Shown: positions 23,388 to 31,715 of the stretch, piece by piece
Layout of the letters: every line of letters begins with the position of its first letter
How positions within the stretch are numbered: the stretch's first letter is position 1
Assembly (NCBI RefSeq): GCF_000633395.1
Contig: NZ_AYMU01000004.1
Span: 186,001-250,000 of the forward strand
DNA from: Pseudomonas sp. PH1b
Lineage (GTDB): Bacteria > Pseudomonadota > Gammaproteobacteria > Pseudomonadales > Pseudomonadaceae
Length of the DNA: 64,000 nucleotides
Reading direction: 5' to 3'
Program-made: the position numbers and the translations under genes
The notes under the pieces: generated by a model
Told to the model about the DNA's origin: nothing
Seen by the model: only the letters and a program-made list of their open reading frames with translations
Databases searched by the model: none

Positions 23388-24883
23388 TGGCGATCGGTTT
23401 CAGCAATATCCCGGCGGACATCCGTGTACCGCTGTTCTACGCCGAGATGGACAACTCTGCGGCCAATAGCGCGTCTTCGGCCATGCGCCGGCTGATCGTC
23501 GCCCAAGTCAATGACAACCAGACTGGTGACGACCTCGGCAAGCTGGTGCTGGTGTCCAGCGTGGCCCTGGCCAAGAGCATTGGTGGGCAAGGTTCGATGC
23601 TTGCTTCGATGTACGAAACCTGGCGCAAGACCGACCCGGTGGGCGAGATCTGGTGCCTGCCGCTGCACAGCACTGAAGGCAGCGTGGCCAAGGCCGAAGT
23701 GAAGATCACCGGCGCTGCCAGTGAAAGCGGCTTGCTCAACCTCTACGTGGGCGGTGTGCGGGTGCAGGCGTCCATCGTCAGCGGCACCACTGCGGTCCAG
23801 GCGGCCAGCGCCCTGGCCTTGAAGGTCAACGCGGCGCTGGATCTGCCGGTGACTGCGACCGCCGTCGAGGGCACTGTGACCCTGAACGCCAAGTGGACCG
23901 GCGACAGCGGCAACGACATCAGCCTGCAACTCAATCGCCTGGGCAAGAGCAATGGCGAACAGACTCCGGCGGGCCTGACCCTGGTGCTGGGCAAGATGGC
24001 CGGTGGCACCGGTGTACCGGATCAGGTCGCGGCGCTGGCCGCCCTGGGCGACGAGCCGTTCGAGTTCATCTGCATGCCCTGGACCGACACCGCCAGCCTG
24101 AATGCCTGGCAAGCCGTCATGGATGACAGCACCGGTCGCTGGTCCTGGGCCAAGCAGCTGTTCGGCCATGTCTACAGCGCCAAGCGCGGCACCGTCGGCA
24201 CCCTGGTGGCGGCCGGTCAGGCACGCAACGACCAGCACATCACCCTTCAGGCCCTGGAAAACGGCGTGCCGCAACCGGTGTGGGTCCAGGCCGCGGCCCT
24301 GGCGGCGCGGACCTCGGTGTTCATCTCCGCCGACGCCAGCCGTCCGACCCAGAGCGGCAGCCTGCCGGGCGTCGATCCGGCGCCGGCCAGCGAGCGCTTC
24401 ACCTTGACCGAACGCCAGTCGCTGCTGAACTACGGCATCGCCACCGCCTACTACGAAGGCGGCTATATGCGCATTCAGCGGGCCATCACCACCTACCAAA
24501 AGAACGCCTACGGCCAGGCCGACAACTCTTACCTGGACAGCGAAACCATGCACCAGTCGGCGTTCATCGTGCGTCGCCTGCAAAGCGTGATCACCAGCAA
24601 GTACGGACGCCACAAGCTGGCCGCCGACGGCACCCGCTTCGGCGCCGGCCAGCCGATCGTCACTCCGAGCACCATTCGCGGTGAGCTGATCGCCCAGTAC
24701 GCCAAGCTGGAGCTGGAAGGCCATGTGGAGAACGCCGAGCTGTTCGCCGAGCACCTGATCGTCGAACGCGACGTGCAGGACCCGAGCCGGGTCAACGTGC
24801 TGTTCCCGCCGGACTACATCAACGGCCTGCGGGTGTTCGCGCTGCTCAACCAATTCCGCCTGCAGTACGACGCGGCGGCCTGA
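23387..24883 (+). CDS. Contractile tail sheath protein (Mu gpL-like)
   Basis: 498 residues, like Mu gpL (495). It starts IGFSNIPADIRVPLFYAEMDNS, with typical segments EIWCLPLHSTEG and YGIATAYYEGGYMRIQRAITTYQKN. It is not obviously related to the P2-like sheath at 1785 except in general fold, so the island encodes two distinct contractile tails. Tight coupling to DUF2635 and a tube gene 66 bases downstream matches the Mu order. Intact. Confidence 0.95.
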   Translation: MAIGFSNIPADIRVPLFYAEMDNSAANSASSAMRRLIVAQVNDNQTGDDLGKLVLVSSVALAKSIGGQGSMLASMYETWRKTDPVGEIWCLPLHSTEGSVAKAEVKITGAASESGLLNLYVGGVRVQASIVSGTTAVQAASALALKVNAALDLPVTATAVEGTVTLNAKWTGDSGNDISLQLNRLGKSNGEQTPAGLTLVLGKMAGGTGVPDQVAALAALGDEPFEFICMPWTDTASLNAWQAVMDDSTGRWSWAKQLFGHVYSAKRGTVGTLVAAGQARNDQHITLQALENGVPQPVWVQAAALAARTSVFISADASRPTQSGSLPGVDPAPASERFTLTERQSLLNYGIATAYYEGGYMRIQRAITTYQKNAYGQADNSYLDSETMHQSAFIVRRLQSVITSKYGRHKLAADGTRFGAGQPIVTPSTIRGELIAQYAKLELEGHVENAELFAEHLIVERDVQDPSRVNVLFPPDYINGLRVFALLNQFRLQYDAAA

Positions 24884-24910
24884 GCCGGACCTGCATCAAT
24901 ACGCTTTTTC

Positions 24911-24937
24911 AGCCCGCCATGAGCGGGCTTATTTTTT
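24911..24937 (+). promoter_or_regulatory. Intercistronic hairpin with U-tract before the Mu-like tube gene
   Basis: AGCCCGC and GCGGGCT arms with a T-rich run, followed by GGGAGAAACATC before ATG 24950. Such a hairpin could set the sheath-to-tube ratio. Confidence 0.6.
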
Positions 24938-24949
24938 GGGAGAAACATC

Positions 24950-25297
24950 ATGGGTCAACTGATCGCGGGCACCTGCTACGTCAAAGTGGACGGCGCCCAA
25001 CTGACCATCAGCGGCGGCTGCGAAGCGCCGCTGATGGCCGTCAAGCGGGAAACCGTGGTTCCGGGTTTCTACAAGGAAACCGACCTCACCCCGTCGTTCA
25101 AAGTCACCGCGCTGCACACCCCGGACTTTCCGCTCAAGCCACTGATCGAAGGCGTCGACATGACCGTCACCTGCGAGTTCGCCAACGGCAAGGTCTACGT
25201 GCTGGCCGGCGCCTACCTGGTGGATGAGCCGGTGGCCAAGGGCGACGACGCCAGCATCGAGCTGAACTTCGAAGGGCAGAAGGGGACCTGGCAATGA
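24950..25297 (+). CDS. Tail tube protein (Mu gpM-like)
   Basis: 115 residues from ATG 24950 with a GGGAGAA site; matches Mu gpM (118). Beta-rich, with the tube-family pattern GTCYVKVDGAQL, EAPLMAVKRETVVPGF, and a C-terminal SIELNFEGQKG. It forms the tube of the Mu-like contractile particle. Coupled by ATGA overlap to the chaperone gene at 25294. Confidence 0.92.
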   Translation: MGQLIAGTCYVKVDGAQLTISGGCEAPLMAVKRETVVPGFYKETDLTPSFKVTALHTPDFPLKPLIEGVDMTVTCEFANGKVYVLAGAYLVDEPVAKGDDASIELNFEGQKGTWQ

Positions 25298-25590
25298 GCA
25301 ACCTGGTGAAGCTGCAGGTGCCCATCGAGGCCCACGGCGAGCCCCTGGCCGAACTCGCCCTGCGCCGCCCGACGGTGCAGGAAGTGCGGGCGATCAAGGC
25401 GCTGCCGTACAAGATCGACAAGAGCGAAGAGGTCAGCCTCGACATGGATGTCGCGGCCAAGTACATCGCGGTCTGCGCCGGCATTCCACCGTCCTCGGTG
25501 AACCAGCTGGACCTGGTGGACCTCAACGCCCTGAGCTGGGCGGTGGCGAGTTTTTTCATGAGTGCGGCATCGCAGCCATCGCCGACCTGA
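25294..25590 (+). CDS. Tail assembly chaperone (Mu gp41/P2 gpE-like), 0-frame product
   Basis: 98 residues. The layout LRRPTVQEVRAIKALPYK, an acidic middle and a hydrophobic LVDLNALSWAVASFF end is typical of chaperones before contractile-tail tape measures; it shares the LR(R/A)PTV motif with the P2-like copy at 3487. Near its end AGT TTT TTC ATG contains T TTT TTC, a -1 slippery heptamer. Beyond it the 0 frame yields only an unremarkable Ser/Pro tail, while the -1 frame encodes a well-formed hydrophobic helix to 25721. Both forms are expected. Confidence 0.88.
   Translation: MSNLVKLQVPIEAHGEPLAELALRRPTVQEVRAIKALPYKIDKSEEVSLDMDVAAKYIAVCAGIPPSSVNQLDLVDLNALSWAVASFFMSAASQPSPT
25551..25557 (+). 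other. Programmed -1 frameshift site (T TTT TTC)
   Basis: Correct phase in the chaperone gene: 0-frame codons AGT TTT TTC. Slippage continues at CAT 25557 in a frame open to the stop at 25719-25721. P2 uses T TTT TTG for the same E+E' fusion, so this is the expected mechanism. Confidence 0.85.
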
Positions 25591-25721
25591 TCGCTGTCGC
25601 CTATGACCTGGCCTGGTTCTGGAAGGTTGACCCCGAACAGATGATGGCCAGGCCACTGGATGTGCTCCGCGAATCCCTGGAGCACGCGCAACGGATCAAT
25701 GCGATGCAGCAGGTGCAGTGA
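25557..25721 (+). CDS. E'-like extension of the Mu-like tail chaperone
   Basis: 54 residues after the slip, starting HECGIAAIADLIAVAYDLAWFW and continuing through DPEQMMARPLDVL to a Gln-rich end. The hydrophobic aromatic helix followed by a short amphipathic helix fits the E'-type extension. There is no independent start with a ribosome-binding site at its beginning, so fusion by frameshift is the likely route. Its stop TGA overlaps the tape measure ATG at 25721. Confidence 0.82.
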   Translation, partial: HECGIAAIADLIAVAYDLAWFWKVDPEQMMARPLDVLRESLEHAQRINAMQQVQ

Positions 25722-27442
25722 TGGCAGAGACACAAACCGTAGAGAAGAAGTCGGTGCTGTTGACCGGCATCGACGAACTGTCACCCAAACTGGTCGCCCT
25801 TCAAGGCAAGGTCGACTCTTTCAGGAAAAAACTTGAGCAGACCGGGCTGGGCAAGCTGGACATCAGCGGCCTGTTCAAGGGCGGCAGCCTGATCACCCCG
25901 TTTCTGGACGGGATCAAAGCCTGCGATGCGTTCAAGGGCAAGCTGACCGAGGTCGGCGATTCCAGTGCGCCGGCCGACGCGGCCAAAGGCATGAATGTAT
26001 TCAGTCAGTCGATGGCCAAGGTGTCCTCGGCCATTGATGCTGCGCTGGTGCCGGCGGTGGGGGCGCTGGTGGTCGGCCTGGAGCCCATGCTCAACAGCGT
26101 GGGCACGCTGCTCGACGAGAACCCGAAGCTGGTCGAAGGACTGGCGATGGGTGCCATCGCCTTCTCGGCGATGCAAACCGCCGTGACCGGTGCGACCCAG
26201 GTGCTCGACCTGATGGGCGCCGTGGCCAAGGCCAACCCGGTGATGTTGATCGCCATGGGCATTGCTCTGGCCGCCGGGGTGATCATTGCCAACTGGACGC
26301 CGATCTCGGCCTTTTTTGTCAGCCTCTGGGAAGGTGTGAAGCGCTTCGCGGCGCAGGCGATGGAGGTGCTGAGCACCCTGTTCAGCTGGACGCCCCTGGG
26401 CATGCTGATTGGCAACTGGGGGGCGATCACGGCGTTCTTTGCCGGGCTCTGGGACAGTATCAAGGCGATGACGGCCTCGGTGTTCGGCTTCCTCAAGGAG
26501 CTGTTCTCCTGGTCGCCTCTGGGACTGATCATCGATAACTGGGCTGGGCTGACGGGGCTGTTCGCCTCTATCTGGGAGTCCCTCAAGGCCTTGACGGTGC
26601 CGGCGATGGCCTTTCTGAAAGGCCTGTTCGAATGGGTGCCGATGGACCTGATCACCCAGAGCTGGGGGGCTGTCAGCGGCTTCTTCGCGTCGATTTGGGC
26701 TGTGTTGCAAACGGGCATTCAGGCGATCAAGACGGTGTTGCAGACGCTGTTCGACTATTCCCCATCGGTGCTGCTCTACAACAACTGGGGCGCGGTCACG
26801 GGCTTCTTCGGTTCGATCTGGGCGGCGCTGCAACCGGGTATCGACGGGGTCAAGAAGGTTCTGCAAACCCTGTTCGACTTTTCCCCGCTGGGGATGCTCT
26901 ACAACAACTGGGGTGCGGTCACGGGCTTTTTCAGTTCGGTCTGGGCCGAGCTGCAACCGGGTATCGACTCGATCAGGAAGGTTATTGAAGCCCTGTTCGA
27001 CTGGTCGCCGATGGAGCTGATCATGACCCACTGGGCGCCCATCGCCGATTGGTTTTCCGGGCTGTGGAGCAAGCTTCAAGCACTGATGGTGCCGATCAAG
27101 GAGCTGTTCGAGGGCGGCTTCGGCGGGCTGATTGCCACTGTCACCGGCAAGGTCGAAGGCTTTACCGAGGCGCAAAAGCAGATCAATGCCGAGGGTACAG
27201 GCGGGCTGGCCTCACCCTTTGCCGCCACCCAGGGCAGCTCGCTGACCCAGAGCTCCAGTGCCCTGATCCAGCACAACGCCGCCAACAACCGCACCCAACT
27301 CGAAGGCGGTTTGACCCTGCGTTTCGAAAACGCCCCGGCTGGCCTGCGCGCCGAACAGGCCACGACCAATCAACCGGGTTTGAACATCGCTTCGACTCTG
27401 GGCTATCGCTCACTTTCCCTAGGAGGTTCCCATGGCGGATAA
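25721..27442 (+). CDS. Tail tape measure protein with 41-residue repeats (Mu-like)
   Basis: 573 residues from ATG 25721 (the GTG three bases earlier lacks an advantage, and TGATG coupling favours this start). Residues 1-110 are charged and helical; about 110-185 hydrophobic. From residue 191 to about 466 the protein consists of six full and one partial tandem repeat of exactly 41 residues, each opening with (N/S/H)-W-x-x-(I/V/L)-(T/S/A)-x-(F/W)-F-x-(S/G)-(L/I)-W and closing with LF-x-(W/Y/F)-(S/T/V)-P. It is the length ruler for the second contractile tail. Mu gp42 has 684 residues. The repeat number could directly alter tail length. Confidence 0.92.
   Translation: MAETQTVEKKSVLLTGIDELSPKLVALQGKVDSFRKKLEQTGLGKLDISGLFKGGSLITPFLDGIKACDAFKGKLTEVGDSSAPADAAKGMNVFSQSMAKVSSAIDAALVPAVGALVVGLEPMLNSVGTLLDENPKLVEGLAMGAIAFSAMQTAVTGATQVLDLMGAVAKANPVMLIAMGIALAAGVIIANWTPISAFFVSLWEGVKRFAAQAMEVLSTLFSWTPLGMLIGNWGAITAFFAGLWDSIKAMTASVFGFLKELFSWSPLGLIIDNWAGLTGLFASIWESLKALTVPAMAFLKGLFEWVPMDLITQSWGAVSGFFASIWAVLQTGIQAIKTVLQTLFDYSPSVLLYNNWGAVTGFFGSIWAALQPGIDGVKKVLQTLFDFSPLGMLYNNWGAVTGFFSSVWAELQPGIDSIRKVIEALFDWSPMELIMTHWAPIADWFSGLWSKLQALMVPIKELFEGGFGGLIATVTGKVEGFTEAQKQINAEGTGGLASPFAATQGSSLTQSSSALIQHNAANNRTQLEGGLTLRFENAPAGLRAEQATTNQPGLNIASTLGYRSLSLGGSHGG
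26291..27118 (+). repeat. 123-bp tandem repeats in the tape measure gene
   Basis: Repeat units start at 26291, 26414, 26537, 26660, 26783, 26906 and 27029 (last one partial): an exact 123-base period, coding for 41 residues. Units 5 and 6 are the most alike, over NWGAVTGFF and LQPGID. Confidence 0.93.
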
Positions 27443-28676
27443 CTGGCGTGATCGTTTGTTGCCCGCATCCTTTCGCGGCGTGCCCTTCTGGGTCGACCAG
27501 GCGAAAACCCCGGTGGGGCAAAAAGGCCAGTTGCATGAATACCCGCAGCGCGACCAGCCATTTTTCGAAGGGCTGGGCCAGCAGGCGAAAGTCCATGACC
27601 TGACGGCCTTTATTGTCGGCAGCGATTGCCTGGAGCAGCGCGACCAGTTGCTCAAGGCCCTGGAGGAGGGCAGCGGCGAGCTGGTGCATCCGTGGCTTGG
27701 ACGGATGCAGGTCAAGGTCGGCGAGTGCGAGATGACCCAGAGCCGCCAGGACGGCGGCCTGGTGACCTTCAGCCTGAAGTTCTACCCGGACCTGCCGCTG
27801 CGCTTTCCTTCGGCGGTGGTCAACACCCAGCAGCAGGTGCTGGTGGCCAGCGATACCTTGCTGGGCTCGGCGCTGCTGCGTTTCGAGTTCGCCACCCACC
27901 TGATCAAGCAGGCGCGGATCGGCGTGGATTCGCTGCGCAAGGGATTGACCGAGGTCTACGCGGTGATCGAACACGAGTTCAAGCCGCTGATCGAGTTCTA
28001 TGGCGACCTCAACACCCTGGTCAAGGCGGTCAAGGAAATACCCAAGGAGCTGAGCACGGAGTTCAAGGGGTTGCTGGAGGATGTGCGCGGGCTCAAGGAT
28101 TTTGCCCGTACCGGCTATCGGCAGATGCTCGCCGATATTTCCCAGCAGGTGGAGGCGGCCAGGCGCATCGATGCACCGAAGCTGACCACCGGCAAGGACA
28201 CCACGGCAGCGGCCGAGGCGGTGGCGAACCTGGTCCAGGATGCGCTGCTGGTGCAGATCGCCCGGTTGGTGTCGGCCTTGCCGGTAGCCACCCCGGTGGT
28301 ACAGCTCAAAAGCACGCCGCCCCTGGCTCAGCAGGCCAGCCAACCAGTGCAGCGCCTGGAGGTACCAGTGGCTGACGATGTACTGGCCCTGCGCGACCAG
28401 CTCAACGAAGTGATCTGGCAAGCTGCGCTCAAGGCCGAGCCCGTGCACTACCAGGCGCTCAACACCCTGCGTCAGCAGTTGCAGGGCCACCTCAATGCGG
28501 TGGCTTCATCGGGTGTGCGGCTGGTCAGCCTCAGCCCCAAAAGCAGCATGCCGGCGCTGGTCCTGGCCTATGAGCGGTTTGCCGATGCGACGCGGGTCGG
28601 CGAAGTGGTGCAGCGCAACCGGGTGGCCCATCCGGGCTTCCTGCCGCCGGCCGATCTGCAGATTGCGCGGGAGTGA
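27432..28676 (+). CDS. DNA circularisation N-like tail protein (Mu gpN family)
   Basis: 414 residues. The N-terminal 100 residues, from WRDRLLPASFRGVPFWVD through GQLHEYPQRD to VTFSLKFYPD, match the DNA_circ_N domain of Mu gpN. Despite the family name, in Mu-like tails it is a baseplate-proximal protein between tape measure and hub. The remainder is helical and Ala/Leu-rich. ATG 27432 lies 11 bases before the tape measure stop; AGGAGG precedes it, a strong site. Confidence 0.9.
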   Translation: MADNWRDRLLPASFRGVPFWVDQAKTPVGQKGQLHEYPQRDQPFFEGLGQQAKVHDLTAFIVGSDCLEQRDQLLKALEEGSGELVHPWLGRMQVKVGECEMTQSRQDGGLVTFSLKFYPDLPLRFPSAVVNTQQQVLVASDTLLGSALLRFEFATHLIKQARIGVDSLRKGLTEVYAVIEHEFKPLIEFYGDLNTLVKAVKEIPKELSTEFKGLLEDVRGLKDFARTGYRQMLADISQQVEAARRIDAPKLTTGKDTTAAAEAVANLVQDALLVQIARLVSALPVATPVVQLKSTPPLAQQASQPVQRLEVPVADDVLALRDQLNEVIWQAALKAEPVHYQALNTLRQQLQGHLNAVASSGVRLVSLSPKSSMPALVLAYERFADATRVGEVVQRNRVAHPGFLPPADLQIARE

Positions 28677-28679
28677 TCC

Positions 28680-29720
28680 ATGGACGAACTGGCAAATATC
28701 GTCACCCTGACGGTGGACGGGCTGGACTACAGCGGCTGGAAAAGCGTGGAGATCACGGCGGACCTGGAGCGCCAGTTCCGCACCTTCAGCCTCAACATCA
28801 CCTGGCAATGGCCGGGGCAGGATGGGCAGGTACGGATCCGCCCGGGCGCTCGCTGCCAGGTGCGCATCGGTTGCGACCTGGTGCTCACCGGGCATGTCTA
28901 CCAGGCGCCGGTGAGCTACGACGGCAAGCAGATCAGCCTGAGCATCCAGGGCAGCTCCCTGACCCAGGATCTGGTGGATTGCGCGGCGATCAACCGGCCG
29001 AGCCAGTGGCGCCAGCAGGATGTGCTGAGTATCGTCCGCGCCCTGGCCGGCTCTTACGGCGTGGGAGTGCGCAGCGAGATTGCACCCACCAGCAAGTTGC
29101 ACACCCACAGCATCGTGCCCGGGGAGACAGTGTTCGCCTCCATCGACCGTTTGCTGACCTTGTACCGGGTGTTCTCCACCGATGATGCCGACGGCTACCT
29201 GCTGTTGGCGGCACCAGGCAGCGGCGGGCGTGCCGGCGATGCGCTGGAGCTGGGCAAGAACATTCTCTCGGCCAATGCGCCGATGGACTTTTCCGCGGTG
29301 TTTTCCGAGTACCGGGTGATCGGCCAGCACAAGGGCAGCGACCAGAGCAGCGGTGTCGCGGTCTGCGAGGTGTCCGGCCAGTCCAGCGATACCAGCGCCC
29401 CGCGCAAGCGAGTGACGGTGATCAACGAAGCGGCGCAACTGAGTGTCGAACTGGCTCAGCAGCGGGCTGACTGGGAGTGCGGCACCCGCACCGGCAAGGC
29501 GCTGACCACCACCTATCAGGTGCAGGGCTGGCGCCAGAGCAATGGTGATTTGTGGCGACACAACACTTTGGTGCGGGTCATCGACCCGGTGCTGGGTTTC
29601 GACCAGGACATGCTGATCTCCAAGGTCACCTGGTCGCTGTCCGACCGGGGTTCCATCACCACCTTGCAGGTGGCGCCGCCGCAGACCTTTGACGCCAACC
29701 CCGGCTCGCCCAAGGCCTGA
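28680..29720 (+). CDS. Baseplate hub protein (Mu gp44/P-like)
   Basis: 346 residues, matching Mu gp44 (379). Segments DELANIVTLTVDGLDYSGW, RQFRTFSLNITW, ISLSIQGSSLTQDLVDC and the C-terminal STLQVAPPQTF-like end mark the hub family related to P2 D and T4 gp27. It forms the trimeric ring above the spike. It starts three bases after the gpN-like stop. A REP element separates it from the spike gene. Confidence 0.92.
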   Translation: MDELANIVTLTVDGLDYSGWKSVEITADLERQFRTFSLNITWQWPGQDGQVRIRPGARCQVRIGCDLVLTGHVYQAPVSYDGKQISLSIQGSSLTQDLVDCAAINRPSQWRQQDVLSIVRALAGSYGVGVRSEIAPTSKLHTHSIVPGETVFASIDRLLTLYRVFSTDDADGYLLLAAPGSGGRAGDALELGKNILSANAPMDFSAVFSEYRVIGQHKGSDQSSGVAVCEVSGQSSDTSAPRKRVTVINEAAQLSVELAQQRADWECGTRTGKALTTTYQVQGWRQSNGDLWRHNTLVRVIDPVLGFDQDMLISKVTWSLSDRGSITTLQVAPPQTFDANPGSPKA

Positions 29721-29736
29721 AACCGCGCAATCCCCG

Positions 29737-29760
29737 TTCGCCGGCAAGCCGGCTCCTACC
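29737..29760. repeat. REP element within the tail operon
   Basis: TTCGCCGGCAAGCCGGCTCC lies between hub and spike genes. This is the common fluorescent-Pseudomonas REP palindrome, usually found between genes. It can affect mRNA stability. Confidence 0.8.
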
Positions 29761-29777
29761 CTCCGAAGGAACCCAGC

Positions 29778-30284
29778 ATGAGCCTACTGACACGCCTGTT
29801 GGCGCGGGGCACCGTGGTGCTCGCCCACTCGGCCAACAAACTGCAATCGCTGCAAATGCGCCTCACCGCCGGCGAGGTCAACGACGACATGGAGCATTTC
29901 GAGCCTTACGGTTTTACCAGCAACCCCCTGGCTGGCGCCGAGGGCATCGCCACCTTCCTCGGCGGCGATCGCTCCCATGGGGTGGTGCTGGTGGTCGCCG
30001 ACCGGCGCTATCGCCTCAAGGCCCTGGCCGCCGGTGAAGTGGCGATCTACACCGACGAGGGCGACAAGATCCACTTCAAGCGCGGGCGGGTCATCGACAT
30101 CGACACCGCCACCTTGAATATCCGCGCCAGCAGCGGCGTCACCATCGACAGCCCGACCCTGAGCATGAGCGGCAAGATCGTCTCCCAGGGCGATCAGGTT
30201 GCCGCCGGCATCAGCCAGATCAACCACGTCCACAGCGGCGTGCAACCCGGCCCGGGGCAGACCGGCGCGCCGGTGGGAGGTTAA
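29778..30284 (+). CDS. Baseplate spike protein (Mu gp45-like, gpV family)
   Basis: 168 residues, smaller than Mu gp45 (about 200). An OB-fold-like N-terminal half (residues 10-90) is followed by the beta-helix part with IRASSGVTIDSPTLSMSG repeats and the tip motif NHVHSG. The H-x-H motif is the site where P2 gpV/phi92-type spikes hold an iron ion at the apex. It pierces the outer membrane of the target. GAAGGAACCCAGC precedes the ATG. Confidence 0.93.
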   Translation: MSLLTRLLARGTVVLAHSANKLQSLQMRLTAGEVNDDMEHFEPYGFTSNPLAGAEGIATFLGGDRSHGVVLVVADRRYRLKALAAGEVAIYTDEGDKIHFKRGRVIDIDTATLNIRASSGVTIDSPTLSMSGKIVSQGDQVAAGISQINHVHSGVQPGPGQTGAPVGG

Positions 30285-30286
30285 GC

Positions 30287-30685
30287 ATGTTTGCCACCTA
30301 TGACCTGAAGAACGCCCTGACCCGAGCGGTGGAAATCAGCCTGTTCACCTGGCGCCGCGCCGCCGATGACGACGCCCTGGACGACGACCAGCGCTATGGC
30401 TGGTGGGGCGACAGCTTTCCCAGCGTGGCCGACGACCGTATCGGCTCGCGGCTGTGGCTGCTACGCCGGGTCAAGCTGACCCGGCAGACCCAGCTCGACG
30501 CCGAGTTCTATGCCCGTGAGGCCTTGCAGTGGCTGATCGACGATGGCCATTGCAAGGCGATCGAGATCCTCAGCGAACGCCTCGATGCCCAGCGCCTGAA
30601 CCTGCGCACGGTGCTGATCCTGGCCGACGGTGAGCGCCTGGACATCAACCCCATTCACAGTTGGCAGGTGACCTATGCCGTTTGA
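30287..30685 (+). CDS. Baseplate protein gp46-like (T4 gp25 family)
   Basis: 132 residues. The pattern RYGWWGDSFP, then GSRLWLLRRVKL, then ALQWLIDDGHCK and a C-terminal INPIHSWQV matches Mu gp46, a gp25-like wedge or sheath-initiator protein. It begins two bases after the spike stop, and the next gene overlaps its 3' end by 11 bases. Usual Mu order. Confidence 0.92.
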   Translation: MFATYDLKNALTRAVEISLFTWRRAADDDALDDDQRYGWWGDSFPSVADDRIGSRLWLLRRVKLTRQTQLDAEFYAREALQWLIDDGHCKAIEILSERLDAQRLNLRTVLILADGERLDINPIHSWQVTYAV

Positions 30686-31715
30686 AACGCCTTCGCTGCC
30701 GGTGCTGATTCAGCGCACCCAAAGCGACCTGGCCAGCGATTCGCTGCGCCAGTCCGATGCCCAAGTGCTGGCCCGCACCCTGAGCGGGGCCGCCTTTGGC
30801 CTGTATGGCTACCTGGATTGGATCGCCGAGCAGATCCTACCGGACCAGGCCGATGAGTCGACCCTGGAGCGCATCGCTGCCCTGCGCTTGAACCAGCCAC
30901 GCAAAGCTGCTCAAGCGGCCACTGGCAGCGTCAGTTTCACTGCTGCGGCCGGTGCGGTGCTGGATGTCGACACGCTGCTGCAGAGCAGCGACGGTCGCAG
31001 TTACAAGGTGACCGCGGCCCGCACCACCAGCGCTGGGCTCAACCGCACCACGATCCAGGCGGTCGATGGTGGCGCCCTGGGCAATGCCGATGCCGGCCTG
31101 AGCCTGATCGCGGTACAGCCAGTGCAGGGCATCAGCAACCCGTTCACGGTGCAGGCCCCGGGCCTGACCGGAGGTGTGGCCAAGGAAAGCCTCGAGTCCC
31201 TGCGGGCCCGGGTGATCCGCTCATACCGGATCATTCCCCACGGCGGCTCGGCAGACGACTACGAAACCTGGGCCCTGGAATGTCCAGGAATCACCCGTGC
31301 CTGGTGCCGACGCAATTATCTGGGGCCAGGCACCGTGGGCCTGTTTGTCATGCGTGACGACGATGCGCAACCCATTCCCAATGCTGAGCAACTGGCGTTG
31401 GTGGCGGCCTACATCGAGCCACTGCGTCCGGTGACGGCCCAGGTGTATGTGCTGGCCCCGGTGATGCAGCCGGTGACCTACAAACTGCGCCTGACTCCCG
31501 ACACCAGCGCGGTGCGTGCCGCGGTCGAGGACCAGTTGCGCGACCTGCACAGCCGTGAGGCCGGCCTTGGCCAGAGCCTGCTGTTGAGTCATGTCCGCGA
31601 AGCCATCAGCAGCGCCACCGGTGAGCAGGATCACCGGCTGCTGGCACCGTTGGCCGATGTCCCTGCCGGAAACAACCAACTGCTGGTATTCGGAGGTTGT
31701 GAATGGCAGCCCTGA
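30675..31715 (+). CDS. Baseplate wedge protein J-like (Mu gp47)
   Basis: 346 residues, near Mu gp47 (360). The core segment IPHGGSADDYETWALECPGITRAWC and the GLTGGVAKESLESLRARV stretch are the signature of the baseplate J/gp47 family. It builds the wedge ring around the hub. Overlaps both neighbours (gp46-like and gp48-like), indicating translational coupling. Confidence 0.93.
   Translation: MPFETPSLPVLIQRTQSDLASDSLRQSDAQVLARTLSGAAFGLYGYLDWIAEQILPDQADESTLERIAALRLNQPRKAAQAATGSVSFTAAAGAVLDVDTLLQSSDGRSYKVTAARTTSAGLNRTTIQAVDGGALGNADAGLSLIAVQPVQGISNPFTVQAPGLTGGVAKESLESLRARVIRSYRIIPHGGSADDYETWALECPGITRAWCRRNYLGPGTVGLFVMRDDDAQPIPNAEQLALVAAYIEPLRPVTAQVYVLAPVMQPVTYKLRLTPDTSAVRAAVEDQLRDLHSREAGLGQSLLLSHVREAISSATGEQDHRLLAPLADVPAGNNQLLVFGGCEWQP

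Noticed and set aside
26291..27118. Tandem repeat as a CRISPR array
   Set aside because: Units are 123-base coding repeats without spacers, in frame in the tape measure protein.
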